Assembly: GCA_016184365.1 (NCBI GenBank)
Contig: JACPCW010000131.1
Location: 1 to 53,892, forward strand
Length of the DNA: 53,892 bases
Source of the DNA: Candidatus Rokuibacteriota bacterium
Lineage (GTDB): Bacteria > Methylomirabilota > Methylomirabilia > Rokubacteriales > CSP1-6
Reading direction: 5' to 3'
Part shown: positions 8,186-16,680 of the stretch, in pieces
Numbering within the stretch: the stretch's first letter is position 1
Layout of the letters: every line of letters starts with the position of its first letter
Notes under the pieces: model-generated
Database searches by the model: none
What the model saw: only the letters and a program-made list of their open reading frames with translations
What the model was told of the DNA's origin: nothing
Made by a program: the position numbers and the translations under genes

Positions 8186-9189
8186 CGCCAGACCTTGCCG
8201 AAGACGCGCAGCAGGTTGCCGCCGAGGATCTTGCGGACGTCGTCGCCCGCGTAGCCGCGCGCGAGCAGCGCCCTGGTCAGCGCGCCGAGCTTCGACGGCA
8301 CCTCGATGCCGCGCGGGTACTTGTACGGCGGCGCCGGATACGTCACGGGACTCCAGCGGCCCGAGCGAACGCTGGCGGCGTAGAGCGCCTTCGCCGCGGC
8401 GGCGTCGGCGAACGGCCACTGGCCCTGGTAGTAGTCGATGCCGACGGAGAGATGGTCGGTGCCGACGCGCCCGGCGATGTAGTCGGCGTGGCGCAGCAGG
8501 TCGTCGAGCGTCGGCCAGCGGCGCTTCGAGACGAACGCGGGGAACCCGTTGAGGCCGATCACGCCGCCCTGGGCGGCGACGGCGTCGATCTGATCGTCGC
8601 GGAGGTTACGCGCCGAGTCGTGCACGGCGCGCGCGTTCGCGTGCGACACGATGCACGGCGCCGTCGAGACCTCCATCGCTTCCATCGTCGTGCGATACCC
8701 GGTATGCGAGAGATCGACGACCATCCCGACGCGGTTCATCTCGCGCACGATGCGCCGCCCGAAATCCGAGAGCCCGGAGTCCGCCGGTTCCGCGCAGCCG
8801 TCGCCGACCCAGTTACGCACGTTGTACGTCAGCTGCGTCACGCGCACGCCGAGGCGGTAGTACACCTCGACGAGCTCCGCGTTGCGCTCGAACGGCTGCG
8901 TGTTCTGGAAGTGAAAGACGATGCCGAGCCGGCCGTCCTTCTTCGCGCGCGCGAAGTCGTCGACATGCGTGACGTGCGCGAGGTCGCGGCGCCGACCGAG
9001 CCGCTCGAGCCACGTGGCGAGTTTCGTCATCGCCGACTCGAGGCCGTCGTCGGCGGCGACCGTCGGGCCGAGCGCCGTGACGCCGCCGCGCATCCATTCG
9101 TCGAGATGACGCTCCTGATTCGCGAGCGGGCACACGAGGTCGATCACGATCGCGTCCCGGTGAAGCGCGCGGGCGTCGGTCCGTGCCAT
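8182..9189 (-). CDS. M19 (renal-type) dipeptidase family protein with altered metal ligands
   Basis: A 335-residue protein of peptidase family M19 (amidohydrolase fold). VDLSHTGYRT and VSHANARAV carry the two conserved His ligands, and the C-terminal KILGGNLLRVF matches the family end. The usual N-terminal HxD metal motif is absent, though: the corresponding strand reads VIDLVCPL. The bridging Glu position falls in FHFQNTQPF, which has no Glu. The active site is therefore remodelled, and dipeptidase activity should not be assumed. The start ATG is 9189 and the gene is first in a two-gene unit with the DadA-like oxidoreductase. A TATCCT hexamer lies 11 nt before the start. It is divergent from the ABC importer. 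Confidence 0.87.
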   Translation of the reverse strand: MARTDARALHRDAIVIDLVCPLANQERHLDEWMRGGVTALGPTVAADDGLESAMTKLATWLERLGRRRDLAHVTHVDDFARAKKDGRLGIVFHFQNTQPFERNAELVEVYYRLGVRVTQLTYNVRNWVGDGCAEPADSGLSDFGRRIVREMNRVGMVVDLSHTGYRTTMEAMEVSTAPCIVSHANARAVHDSARNLRDDQIDAVAAQGGVIGLNGFPAFVSKRRWPTLDDLLRHADYIAGRVGTDHLSVGIDYYQGQWPFADAAAAKALYAASVRSGRWSPVTYPAPPYKYPRGIEVPSKLGALTRALLARGYAGDDVRKILGGNLLRVFGKVWR

Positions 9190-9227
9190 TGGCGGGCCCG
9201 AGGATACATGATCTAATCCCTCGCACC

Positions 9228-10004
9228 GTGGTGGCTCCGCTGATCGTCGTTTCCGATCTCGAGAAGACCTACACGACGAAAGGCCGCGCGCTCGTGAAGG
9301 CGCTCGGCGGGATCTCGCTCTCCATCGAGCCGGGCGAGTTCATCACCATCGTCGGCCAGTCGGGCTGCGGCAAGACGACGCTGCTCAAGATCCTGGCCGG
9401 CCTCCTGGCGCGTTCCGCCGGCAGCGTCACGCTGCGCGGCGAACCGGTGAACGGCCCGCGGCGCGACATCGGCGTCGTGTTCCAGGATCCCGTGCTGCTG
9501 CCGTGGCGCACCGTGCTCGACAACGTCATGCTGCCGATCCAAGTGCTCGGCCTCGATCGCCGGCACTACCGCACGATCGCCGTCGAGCTGCTGCGTCTCG
9601 TCGGACTGGTCGGCTTCGAGGACAAGTATCCACAAGAATTGTCGGGCGGCATGCGCCAGCGCGTGGCGATCGCGCGCGCGCTCGTGCACGAGCCGTCGCT
9701 GCTCCTGATGGACGAGCCGTTCGGCGCGCTCGACGCCATGACGCGCGAGTTCATGAACCTCGAGCTCCTGCGCATCTGGCAGCAGGCGAAGAAGACCGTG
9801 GTGTTCATCACGCACTCGATCCCGGAGGCGGTGTTCCTCGCCGACCGGGTCGTCGTGATGTCGGCCCGGCCCGGCCGCATCGTCGAGATCGTGCACGTCG
9901 ACCTGCCGCGGCCCCGCGACCTCGACATGATGGCGTCCGACGCCTTCGGCGTGTACACGCGCAAGATCCGCCACCTGTTCGACGCGAAAGGCTGGCTCGA
10001 TTGA
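9228..10004 (+). CDS. ABC transporter ATP-binding protein (nitrate/sulfonate/taurine type)
   Basis: About 258 residues, with all ABC motifs. Walker A is GQSGCGKTTLL, the Q loop is VFQDPVLLPWRT, the signature is LSGGMRQRVAIARAL, Walker B is LLLMDEPFGALDAMT, and the switch His is in FITHSIPEAVFLADR. It energises import together with the permease and binding protein downstream (SsuB/TauB/NrtD class). I choose GTG 9228 because the longer GTG start at 9183 would run into the divergent dipeptidase gene; GTG 9231 is also possible. The last codons overlap the TTG start of the permease. The ligand cannot be read from this subunit. Confidence 0.9.
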   Translation: MVAPLIVVSDLEKTYTTKGRALVKALGGISLSIEPGEFITIVGQSGCGKTTLLKILAGLLARSAGSVTLRGEPVNGPRRDIGVVFQDPVLLPWRTVLDNVMLPIQVLGLDRRHYRTIAVELLRLVGLVGFEDKYPQELSGGMRQRVAIARALVHEPSLLLMDEPFGALDAMTREFMNLELLRIWQQAKKTVVFITHSIPEAVFLADRVVVMSARPGRIVEIVHVDLPRPRDLDMMASDAFGVYTRKIRHLFDAKGWLD

Positions 10005-10786
10005 TCGACTATCTCCGCGAGCGGCCGCACGTGCCGCTGATCCCGCTCGTCTTCGTGGTGTTCGTCCTCGGCTGGGAATGGATCGTGCGCGCGTGGCAGA
10101 TCCAGGCGTTCATCCTGCCGGCGCCCAGCATGATCTGGGCGGCGCTGGCCGGCGGCCTCAAGAGCCAGCTCTTCATCGCGCACTTCTGGGTGACGCTCTC
10201 CGAGACGCTCGCCGGCTTCGGGATCGCGGCGGTCACCGGCATCGTGCTCGGCGCCGTCGTCTCGCAGTTCCGCATCGTCGAGAAGACGTTCTATCCGTAC
10301 CTCGTCGCGCTGCAGACGCTGCCCAAGATCGCCGTCGCGCCGCTGATCATCGTGTGGTTCGGCTTCGGGATCACGTCGAAGATCGTGATCGCGGCGATGG
10401 TGGCGTTCTTCCCGGTGCTCGTGAACGTCATCGTCGGGCTCAAGACGGTCGACCAGGCCAAGCTCGACCTGATGCGGTCGCTGAACGCGACGCGGTGGCA
10501 GACGTTCCGCATGGTGCAGTTCCCGAACGCGCTGCCGTTCGTCTTCGCCGGCCTCGACATCGCCATCGTGTTCAGCGTGCTCGGCGCCATCGTGGGCGAG
10601 TTCGTCGGCGCGCAGCAGGGTCTCGGCAACCTCATCCTCCAGTACAACTTCGCGCTCGACATCGCCGGCGTGTTCGCCGTGCTGATCCTGCTCGCCGGCC
10701 TCGGCGTCTCGCTGCACCTCGTCATGCAGGCGCTCCAGAAGCGGCTCATCTTCTGGGCGGAGCCCGAGGAAGTCATCGGCGCGTAG
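10001..10786 (+). CDS. ABC transporter permease (SsuC/TauC type)
   Basis: A 261-residue inner-membrane protein with about six hydrophobic segments. It carries the cytoplasmic EAA loop, seen as LDLMRSLNATRWQTFRMVQFPNALPFVFAG in the usual pattern (Asn-Ala replacing part of EAA-Gly), which contacts the ATPase. It forms the membrane channel of the importer. I take TTG at 10001 as start because it overlaps the ATPase stop (TTGA) and keeps the expected N-terminal cytoplasmic segment before the first helix; GTG 10031 is the alternative. The binding-protein gene follows 38 bp downstream, giving the standard order ATPase-permease-binding protein. Confidence 0.88.
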   Translation: MIDYLRERPHVPLIPLVFVVFVLGWEWIVRAWQIQAFILPAPSMIWAALAGGLKSQLFIAHFWVTLSETLAGFGIAAVTGIVLGAVVSQFRIVEKTFYPYLVALQTLPKIAVAPLIIVWFGFGITSKIVIAAMVAFFPVLVNVIVGLKTVDQAKLDLMRSLNATRWQTFRMVQFPNALPFVFAGLDIAIVFSVLGAIVGEFVGAQQGLGNLILQYNFALDIAGVFAVLILLAGLGVSLHLVMQALQKRLIFWAEPEEVIGA

Positions 10787-10824
10787 CGCCGACTCACGTC
10801 CCAACCCAACACAGGGAGTCATCC

Positions 10825-11904
10825 ATGAAGCGATCCACGGTGTTCGGTCTCGTCGCGGTGCCGCTCGTCGTCGCGGCCGGGTTCGCCGGCCTCGCCCAGG
10901 GCCAGGCACCGACGAAGGTCACGTTCTCGGTGACGACGAAGGACCTCTCGGTCGGTCACGCCGCCCATTCGTCCCTGCCCGTCGCGCTCGGCTACTGGAA
11001 GGACGAAGGTCTCGACGTGGCGGTCACGAGCGTCGAGGGCTCCACCGCCGGTGCGCAGCAGCTGGGCGCGGGCAACATCCAGTTCGTGTCCCTCGGGCCG
11101 GAGACGATCATCATCGCGCGCGAGAAGAGCGTGCCGATCAAGGCGTTCTACGTCCAGGCGCGCGAGACGATCTTCCGCATCGTCGCGCCCGCCGACGGCC
11201 CGATCAAAGAGCTGAAGGACCTCAAGGGCAAGACGCTCGGGGTCAACGCGCTGTCGTCCGGGGCCGTCCCGTACTCGAAGGCGCTCCTCGGGTCGGTCGG
11301 TCTCCAGTTGGATCGGGACTACAAGCTCCTGGCGGTCGGGACGGGCGCGCCGGGCGCGCTCGCGCTCCAGCAGAAGAAGGTCGACGCGCTCGCGGTGTGG
11401 GACACGCTGCAGGCCGGGTTGGAGCTGCGCGGTCTGGCGTTCCGTCGTCTGGGCGCGCCGATGCACGACCAGATGATCGGTCAGACCATCGCGTCGAACG
11501 ACACGTTCCTCGCCGAACACTCGAAGGCGGCGATCGGGGTCGCGCGCGGCATCGCGAAGGCGACGCTCTTCGGACTCAGCAATCCGGAAGCCGCCATCCG
11601 CCTTCACTGGAAGGCGTATCCCGAGACGAAGCCGCAGGGCGTCGATGACGCCAAGGCGCTGAAGGACGCGGTCCACGTCTTCAAGGCGCGGTTCGAGCTC
11701 CAGCGCGTCGACCATCGCGACGACAAGCGCTACGGCTTCGCGAGCCGCGCGCAGTGGGACACGCTGAAGAAGATCTACACCGAGCAGGGCGTCACGAAGG
11801 GCACGGTGGACGTCGGCGAGATTTACACCGACAAGCTCGTGGACGAGATCAACCGCTTCGACAAGAACGCCGTCATCCGCCAGGCGAAGGAGTGGAAGCC
11901 TTGA
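10825..11904 (+). CDS. ABC transporter substrate-binding protein (NMT1/SsuA-like)
   Basis: A 359-residue exported protein with a signal peptide (hydrophobic residues 5-25, probable cleavage near AQGQA). The mature part is a periplasmic NMT1/THI5-like binding fold. HSSLPVALGYWKDEGLDVAV is the family's opening, EGSTAGAQQLGAGNIQFVSLGPE forms the ligand loop, and LKDLKGKTLGVNALSSGAVPYSK is the second-lobe start. It delivers a small organic ligand (sulfonates, aromatic acids or pyrimidine precursors in known relatives) to the permease. ATG 10825 is preceded by GGGAG. Transcription probably ends or is modulated in repeat copy 2, just past the stop. Neighbouring UbiD and hydantoinase genes would suit an aromatic or cyclic-amide ligand; this is inference. 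Confidence 0.9.
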   Translation: MKRSTVFGLVAVPLVVAAGFAGLAQGQAPTKVTFSVTTKDLSVGHAAHSSLPVALGYWKDEGLDVAVTSVEGSTAGAQQLGAGNIQFVSLGPETIIIAREKSVPIKAFYVQARETIFRIVAPADGPIKELKDLKGKTLGVNALSSGAVPYSKALLGSVGLQLDRDYKLLAVGTGAPGALALQQKKVDALAVWDTLQAGLELRGLAFRRLGAPMHDQMIGQTIASNDTFLAEHSKAAIGVARGIAKATLFGLSNPEAAIRLHWKAYPETKPQGVDDAKALKDAVHVFKARFELQRVDHRDDKRYGFASRAQWDTLKKIYTEQGVTKGTVDVGEIYTDKLVDEINRFDKNAVIRQAKEWKP

Positions 11905-11918
11905 CGCAAGCCGGAACC

Positions 11919-11990
11919 GAGGAGCGCCCCGGGTTCCCCGGGGCGCGACGAGCGCTGGGGGGTCTGGGGGGCCATGTCGGGGCCCCCCAG
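11919..11990 (+). repeat. Two-hairpin intergenic repeat, copy 2
   Basis: Hairpin 1 is a perfect ten-base-pair stem (GCGCCCCGGG, loop TTC). The conserved GAGCGCTGGGGGG spacer follows, then hairpin 2, also ten perfect base pairs (CTGGGGGGCC, loop ATGTCGG). It starts 14 nt after the binding-protein stop, and its last base is 5 nt before the UbiD start codon, so hairpin 2 occupies the place where a ribosome-binding site would be. Confidence 0.88.
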
Positions 11991-11995
11991 TACGA

Positions 11996-13366
11996 ATGAT
12001 GCAGGACCTCCGGACGTTTCTCGCGGAGCTCGAGGCGAAGTCGCCCGAGCAGATCTGGCGCATCCGCGACGAGATCGGCGGCGACTACGACGTCGCCGCC
12101 GTGCTGTGGGAGCTCGAGCGCCGCGGCGACATGCCGGTCGTCTGGTGCGAGCGCGTGCGCGGCGCGCGGTTCCCGCTCGTCACGAATCTGTTCGCCGACC
12201 GCCGGCGGTATGCCGCCGCGCTCGGCGTGCCCGTCGACGCGCTCGCGGAGGAATGGCTCACGCGCGGCGAGCGCCGCATCCCGCCGCGGCTCGTCGCGCG
12301 CGGCCCCGTGAAGGACGTCGTGCTGACCGGCGCCGACGTCGATCTGGCGCGCCTGCCGATCATCCGCCACTTCACGGAGGACGCCGGCCCGTACATCACC
12401 AACGGCATCGTCGTCGCGAAAGACCCGGAGAGCGGTGTGCGGAACGCGAGCTTTCACCGCATGCAGTGGAAGGGACGCAATCGGCTCGGCACGAGCCTCC
12501 ACAGCCGCCGTCATCTCTGGGATTACGCGCGGCGCGCGGAGGAGCGCGGCGAGCCGCTGCCCGTCTCGGTCGTGATCGGCGCCCATCCGCTCTTCCACTT
12601 CGGCGCCGGGCTGTGGAAGGGACCGATCGACGCCGACGAATACGACGCGGCCGGCGGATTTTTCGGCGAGCCGCTCGAGATCGTCAGCGGCGTGACCGTG
12701 CCGGTGGAAGCGCCGGCGCATGCCGAGATCGTGCTCGAAGGTCGCATCCTGCCCGGCGTGCGCGAGCCGGAGGGACCGTTCGCCGAGTTCACCGGCTACG
12801 CGTCCGAGCGCTCGACGCGGCACGTGCTCGAGGTGACCGCGATCCTGCATCGGCAGGACGCGCTGTACCAGGACATCGCCGCCGGCATCTCCGCCGAGCA
12901 CACGACGCTGCTCGCGGTGCCGCAGGAAGCGCGCATGCTGCGCGTGCTGCGCGCCAACTTCCCGACGGTCAAGGCCGTCTCGTTTCCGCAGTCCGGCACG
13001 TGCCGGTTGCACTGCTACATCTCGATGAAGGTCACGGCCGAAGGCCAGGCGAAGAACGCCGCGCTCGCCGCGTTCGGCGACGATCTCGCGCTGAAGCTCG
13101 TCGTGGTCGTCGACGACGACGTCGACGTCACGCGCGACGCCGACGTGCTCTGGGCCGTGGCCACGCGCATGCAGGCCGATCGCGACCTCACCGTGATTCC
13201 GAACGCGATGGGCGCGATTCTCGACCCGTCGACTCGCGACGGCACGACGGCCAAGGTCGTGATCGACGCCACTCGACCGCTCTCCGGATTCGCGCGCCGC
13301 CATACGCTGCCCTCCGACGCGCTCTCGCGTGCCGCGGCGCTGATCTCGGCGCGCTCGTCGCGTTAG
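11996..13366 (+). CDS. UbiD family (prenylated-FMN) decarboxylase
   Basis: A 456-residue protein of the UbiD family, which uses prenylated FMN for reversible decarboxylation of aromatic or unsaturated acids. It starts with DLRTFLAELE, typical of UbiD. NASFHRMQWKGRNRLGTSLH holds a conserved Arg near the cofactor, PEGPFAEFTGY holds the catalytic Glu/metal segment, and FPQSGTCRLHCYISM is the C-terminal domain start. ATG 11996 or the adjacent ATG 11999 is the start, only 5-8 nt after hairpin 2 of the repeat, with no separate Shine-Dalgarno visible. No UbiX partner is in the window. The family is broad, so the substrate is unknown; a ring-processing role beside the importer is plausible. Confidence 0.9.
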   Translation: MMQDLRTFLAELEAKSPEQIWRIRDEIGGDYDVAAVLWELERRGDMPVVWCERVRGARFPLVTNLFADRRRYAAALGVPVDALAEEWLTRGERRIPPRLVARGPVKDVVLTGADVDLARLPIIRHFTEDAGPYITNGIVVAKDPESGVRNASFHRMQWKGRNRLGTSLHSRRHLWDYARRAEERGEPLPVSVVIGAHPLFHFGAGLWKGPIDADEYDAAGGFFGEPLEIVSGVTVPVEAPAHAEIVLEGRILPGVREPEGPFAEFTGYASERSTRHVLEVTAILHRQDALYQDIAAGISAEHTTLLAVPQEARMLRVLRANFPTVKAVSFPQSGTCRLHCYISMKVTAEGQAKNAALAAFGDDLALKLVVVVDDDVDVTRDADVLWAVATRMQADRDLTVIPNAMGAILDPSTRDGTTAKVVIDATRPLSGFARRHTLPSDALSRAAALISARSSR

Positions 13367-13496
13367 ATCGCGCGGCTGCGGTCGCGAATGATCTCGCGCG
13401 GCGGCAGGACCCGTCCGGCTCCGGTGTTGTTCGCGACGTCTCCGGTTGCGTGACGGCCGCGCTGAGCCGCCTGCTCGTGCCGCTGCTCCTCGCGTG

Positions 13497-14363
13497 ATGC
13501 CTCCGTCGCCGGCGACGCCTCCCTCCCGTCGCGTCGTCGTCGAGCCCGAGCTCGTCGTCACTGGCGGCGAACGCATCGCGGCCTACCGGTTCGGTGGTGA
13601 CGGGCCGCCGCTGCTCCTCGTCCACGCCACCGGGTTTCACGCGCACTGCTGGCTGCCGCTGCTCGACCACCTCCGGCCATGCTTCTCGCTCTTCGCGTTC
13701 GATTTGCCCGGGCACGGTGAGTCGTCGACGCCCGCGGATCCCGCGCGATATCACTTCACGCGCATGGCCGACGATCTGCTCGCTGTCCTCGACCACTTCG
13801 GGCTCCCACGTGTTGCCGCGCTCGGGCATTCCGTTGGCGGCGCGCTCGTCGTCCGCGCGGAATTGCTGCGGCCCGGCACGGTCACGCGCGCGGTGCTGTT
13901 CGAGCCGATCATCCTGCCGCCCGAGCAGCAGGAGGAGACGCGCGCGGCCGAAGCGGCACGCACGCGCCGGATGGTGTTCGACTCGACGGCCGACATGATC
14001 GCGCGCTGGTCGACGCGCGGCCCGTTCGCGACGTTCGATCCGGCCGCGCTCGAGGCCTACGTCGAGTACGGCGTGCGGGATCGCGCCGACGGCACCGTGG
14101 AGCTCAAGTGCTCGCGCCCGGCCGAAGTCGCGACGTTCATGCAGGACACGACGAGCGGGATCTGGAACGACCTGGAGCGGTATGCGACGCCGGCCATGAT
14201 CTATGCCGGCGAGCGGTCGACCTCACGCGCGGCGCCGCTCGTCGAGCGGATCGCGGCGCGGATGCGGGACGCGCGGGCGGAGCGGCTGGCGACCTTCTCG
14301 CACTTCCTGCCGTTCGAGCGCCCGCGCGCGATGGCGGAACGCGCGATCGCGTTCCTTACTTAG
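13497..14363 (+). CDS. Alpha/beta hydrolase
   Basis: A 288-residue alpha/beta hydrolase. LLLVHATGFHAHCW forms the oxyanion-hole turn (HATG instead of HG), and AFDLPGHGES is the conserved DxPGxGxS turn. The nucleophile elbow is GHSVGG near residue 115, and SHFLPFERP near the end provides the catalytic His. Substrates in this fold range from esters to C-C bonds of ring-cleavage products. I start at ATG 13497; an upstream GTG at 13446 would add 17 residues of low-complexity sequence. The 130 bp between it and the UbiD gene shows nothing I can support. Its TAG overlaps the end of the convergent cyclase gene by eight bases. Confidence 0.88.
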   Translation: MPPSPATPPSRRVVVEPELVVTGGERIAAYRFGGDGPPLLLVHATGFHAHCWLPLLDHLRPCFSLFAFDLPGHGESSTPADPARYHFTRMADDLLAVLDHFGLPRVAALGHSVGGALVVRAELLRPGTVTRAVLFEPIILPPEQQEETRAAEAARTRRMVFDSTADMIARWSTRGPFATFDPAALEAYVEYGVRDRADGTVELKCSRPAEVATFMQDTTSGIWNDLERYATPAMIYAGERSTSRAAPLVERIAARMRDARAERLATFSHFLPFERPRAMAERAIAFLT

Positions 14364-16680
14364 ACTCCATCACCCACACGCCGTCCCACTCCGCGGCGGG
14401 CGGATGCTCGAGGAAGTACTCGCAGCGCTCGACGTAGAGCTTCGACGGCTTGTCCTTCGGATTCAGATCGAGCGCCTCCTTGAAGGCCTTCACGGCTTCC
14501 TGGAACCGCTGCGCGCGATAGCACTCGAGCCCGTGGCGGAAGAGCGCGAGCACCTGGTTCATCGCCGGGAACGTCTGGGGCGTGTGGTGCTCGAGGATCT
14601 CGAAGACGGCGACCGGCTGCGTCTTGCCCTTCACGACGATCTTGTCCACCTCGCGGCTGCGGTACGTGCCCCGCAGCCTCGCGAAGGTGTACTCGCTGAC
14701 CAGGATGCGCGCGCCGTAGGTCTTGCACGCGCCTTCGAGGCGCGAGGCGAGGTTCACGCCGTCGCCGATGACCGTGTAGTCCATGCGCTTCGGCGAGCCG
14801 ATGTTGCCGGACACGATGCTGTCGGTGTTGATGCCGATGCCGATCTCGATCGGCTTCTTGCCGGCGGCGCGACGGCTGTCGTTCAGGGTCGCGAGATCGC
14901 GGAGCATCGCGACGGCCGCACGCACCGAGCGGTCCTCGTCGTCGCCGTGCGAGATCGGCGTGCCGAAGACCGCCATGATGGCGTCGCCGATGAACTTGTC
15001 GAGCATCCCGTTCTCGCGCTGGATGCAGTCGACCATCAGCGTGAAGTACTCGTTCAGCATGCTGACGGTGCCCTGCGGTCCGAGCTCCTCGGTCAGCGTC
15101 GTGAAGCTCCGGATGTCGGAGAACAGGACGGTGGCGGTGCTGCTCAGACCGCCCAGCACCGATTCGCCGGCCTTCAGGAGCTGGTCGGCGACCGACGCGT
15201 CCATGTACCGCGACATCGTGGCCTTCACGCGCTTCTCGGCGCTGATGTCCTCGATCAGCAGCATCGATCCGAGCTTGGCGCCGTTGATGCCGATGAGCGG
15301 CAGCACCGTGAGGTTGACCGACATCTTCTCGCCGCCGGCGATGAGCTCGGCGTCCATCATGCTTTCCTGCGGGGTCTGCCGGTCGGAGAGGCGGCGCATC
15401 GGGCGGCCCTTGGCGCCGTCGAGCTTGTCGTCGACCTTCTGGACCATGTCGAGGACCCAGGCGTTGGCGTCGACGAAGAACGCGTCCGCCTTCTGCCCGA
15501 CGATCATCTCCTGGCGCTGCTTGAACAGGCGGCAGCCGGCCGCGTTGCAGGTGACGATCTTGAGCTCTTCGTCGAGCGTGATGACGCCGTTCGACATCGA
15601 CTCCAGCACGGACACGTTGTAGTTCTTCATGTTCTGGATGTCGTCGAACAGCTGCGCGTTCTCGAGCCCGATCGCGATCTGGGACGTGAACGCCTTCAGC
15701 CGCGCCTCGTCCTCGGGCGTGAAGGCGCCGCCGCGCTTGTTCAGCACCTGGGTGACGCCGATCACGCGGCCCTGCTTGTTCGTCACCGGCACGCACAGGA
15801 TCGAGCGCGTGAAGAAGCCGGTCGTCTTGTCGAAGCTCGGGTTGAAGCGCAGGTCGGCGTACGCGTACGGGATGTTGATCGTCTCGCCGGTCGTGAACAC
15901 CGCGCCCGCGATGCCGCGGTCGTTGGGGAACCGGATCACCGTGGACCCGAGCCCTTCGCCGACGACCGTGTAGAGCTCCTTCCGCCGCTCGTCGTTCAGG
16001 AAGAGCGTCGACCGCTCGGACTCGAGCATCCTCGTGATCGCCGTGATCAGCTTGTTCAGCAGCGGCTGCAGGCGCAGCTCGGACGACAGCTCCGAGACGA
16101 CGTTCAGGAACGCGAGCTGCTGCTGTTGCGACCGCTCGATCGACTCGACGGTGCGATGGTGCTCGAGCGCGACGGCCGCCTGCTCGATCATGAGCTCGAG
16201 CAGGTCCAGGTCGGTCTCGACGAACCCGCCGTCCGTCTTGTTCAGGAGCTCCGCGACGCCGACGAGGTCGCCCTTCAGCGTTCGCAGCGGCACGCCGCAG
16301 ATCGTCTTCGTCGTGAAGCCGGTGACGCTGTCGACGGTGCGGTTGAACCGCGGATCCGAGTAGGCGTCGTCGATGATGATGCCCTTGCCGGTCGTGAACA
16401 CGTGGCCGGCGACGCCGACGGTGTTGAGCATGCGGATCTCGCGCGTGAACTTGCCTTCCGCCACGCGCGAGAAGAGCTCGCCGGTCTGCGCGTCGTTCAG
16501 GAACACGGCGCCGCGCTCGGCCCCGACGGCGGTCGCGGTGAGCTGCGCGAGGATGTCGATCGCCTCGGTCAGGTCGCGCGACACCCCGAGCCGGTTCGAG
16601 ACGTCCAGCAGCAGCTCGGCGAGCCGACCGCGACCCATGCGGCGCGCCAGCGCGGCGCGGCGGTTACGCACGGCCGGCAC
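14356..16680 (-). CDS. GAF-GAF-PAS class III adenylate cyclase with C-terminal TPR
   Basis: A 774-residue signalling protein. GAF domain 1 spans about residues 35-185 and GAF 2 about 200-345; both include the recurring FTTG, DPRFN and VP motifs. A PAS-like domain lies at about 350-490 and a class III nucleotide cyclase domain at about 500-690. In the cyclase, VLFSDIRSFT and KFIGDAIMAVFG supply metal-binding Asp residues and the adenine-selecting Lys, MDYTVIGDGVNLASRLEG supplies the paired Asp plus transition-state Asn and Arg. It is therefore predicted to make cAMP. A short TPR-like tail ends the protein. There is no membrane segment. The start is GTG 16680, overlapping the coiled-coil gene upstream by 17 bases, so the two are coupled. 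Confidence 0.92.
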   Translation of the reverse strand: MPAVRNRRAALARRMGRGRLAELLLDVSNRLGVSRDLTEAIDILAQLTATAVGAERGAVFLNDAQTGELFSRVAEGKFTREIRMLNTVGVAGHVFTTGKGIIIDDAYSDPRFNRTVDSVTGFTTKTICGVPLRTLKGDLVGVAELLNKTDGGFVETDLDLLELMIEQAAVALEHHRTVESIERSQQQQLAFLNVVSELSSELRLQPLLNKLITAITRMLESERSTLFLNDERRKELYTVVGEGLGSTVIRFPNDRGIAGAVFTTGETINIPYAYADLRFNPSFDKTTGFFTRSILCVPVTNKQGRVIGVTQVLNKRGGAFTPEDEARLKAFTSQIAIGLENAQLFDDIQNMKNYNVSVLESMSNGVITLDEELKIVTCNAAGCRLFKQRQEMIVGQKADAFFVDANAWVLDMVQKVDDKLDGAKGRPMRRLSDRQTPQESMMDAELIAGGEKMSVNLTVLPLIGINGAKLGSMLLIEDISAEKRVKATMSRYMDASVADQLLKAGESVLGGLSSTATVLFSDIRSFTTLTEELGPQGTVSMLNEYFTLMVDCIQRENGMLDKFIGDAIMAVFGTPISHGDDEDRSVRAAVAMLRDLATLNDSRRAAGKKPIEIGIGINTDSIVSGNIGSPKRMDYTVIGDGVNLASRLEGACKTYGARILVSEYTFARLRGTYRSREVDKIVVKGKTQPVAVFEILEHHTPQTFPAMNQVLALFRHGLECYRAQRFQEAVKAFKEALDLNPKDKPSKLYVERCEYFLEHPPAAEWDGVWVMESK

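Noticed and set aside
9183..9227. Upstream GTG start for the ABC ATPase
   Set aside because: It would overlap the divergent dipeptidase start and adds residues without family similarity.
13367..13496. Short hydrophobic frame ending at 13497 between the UbiD and hydrolase genes
   Set aside because: No ribosome-binding site; the frame is the tail of a shadow of the UbiD gene.
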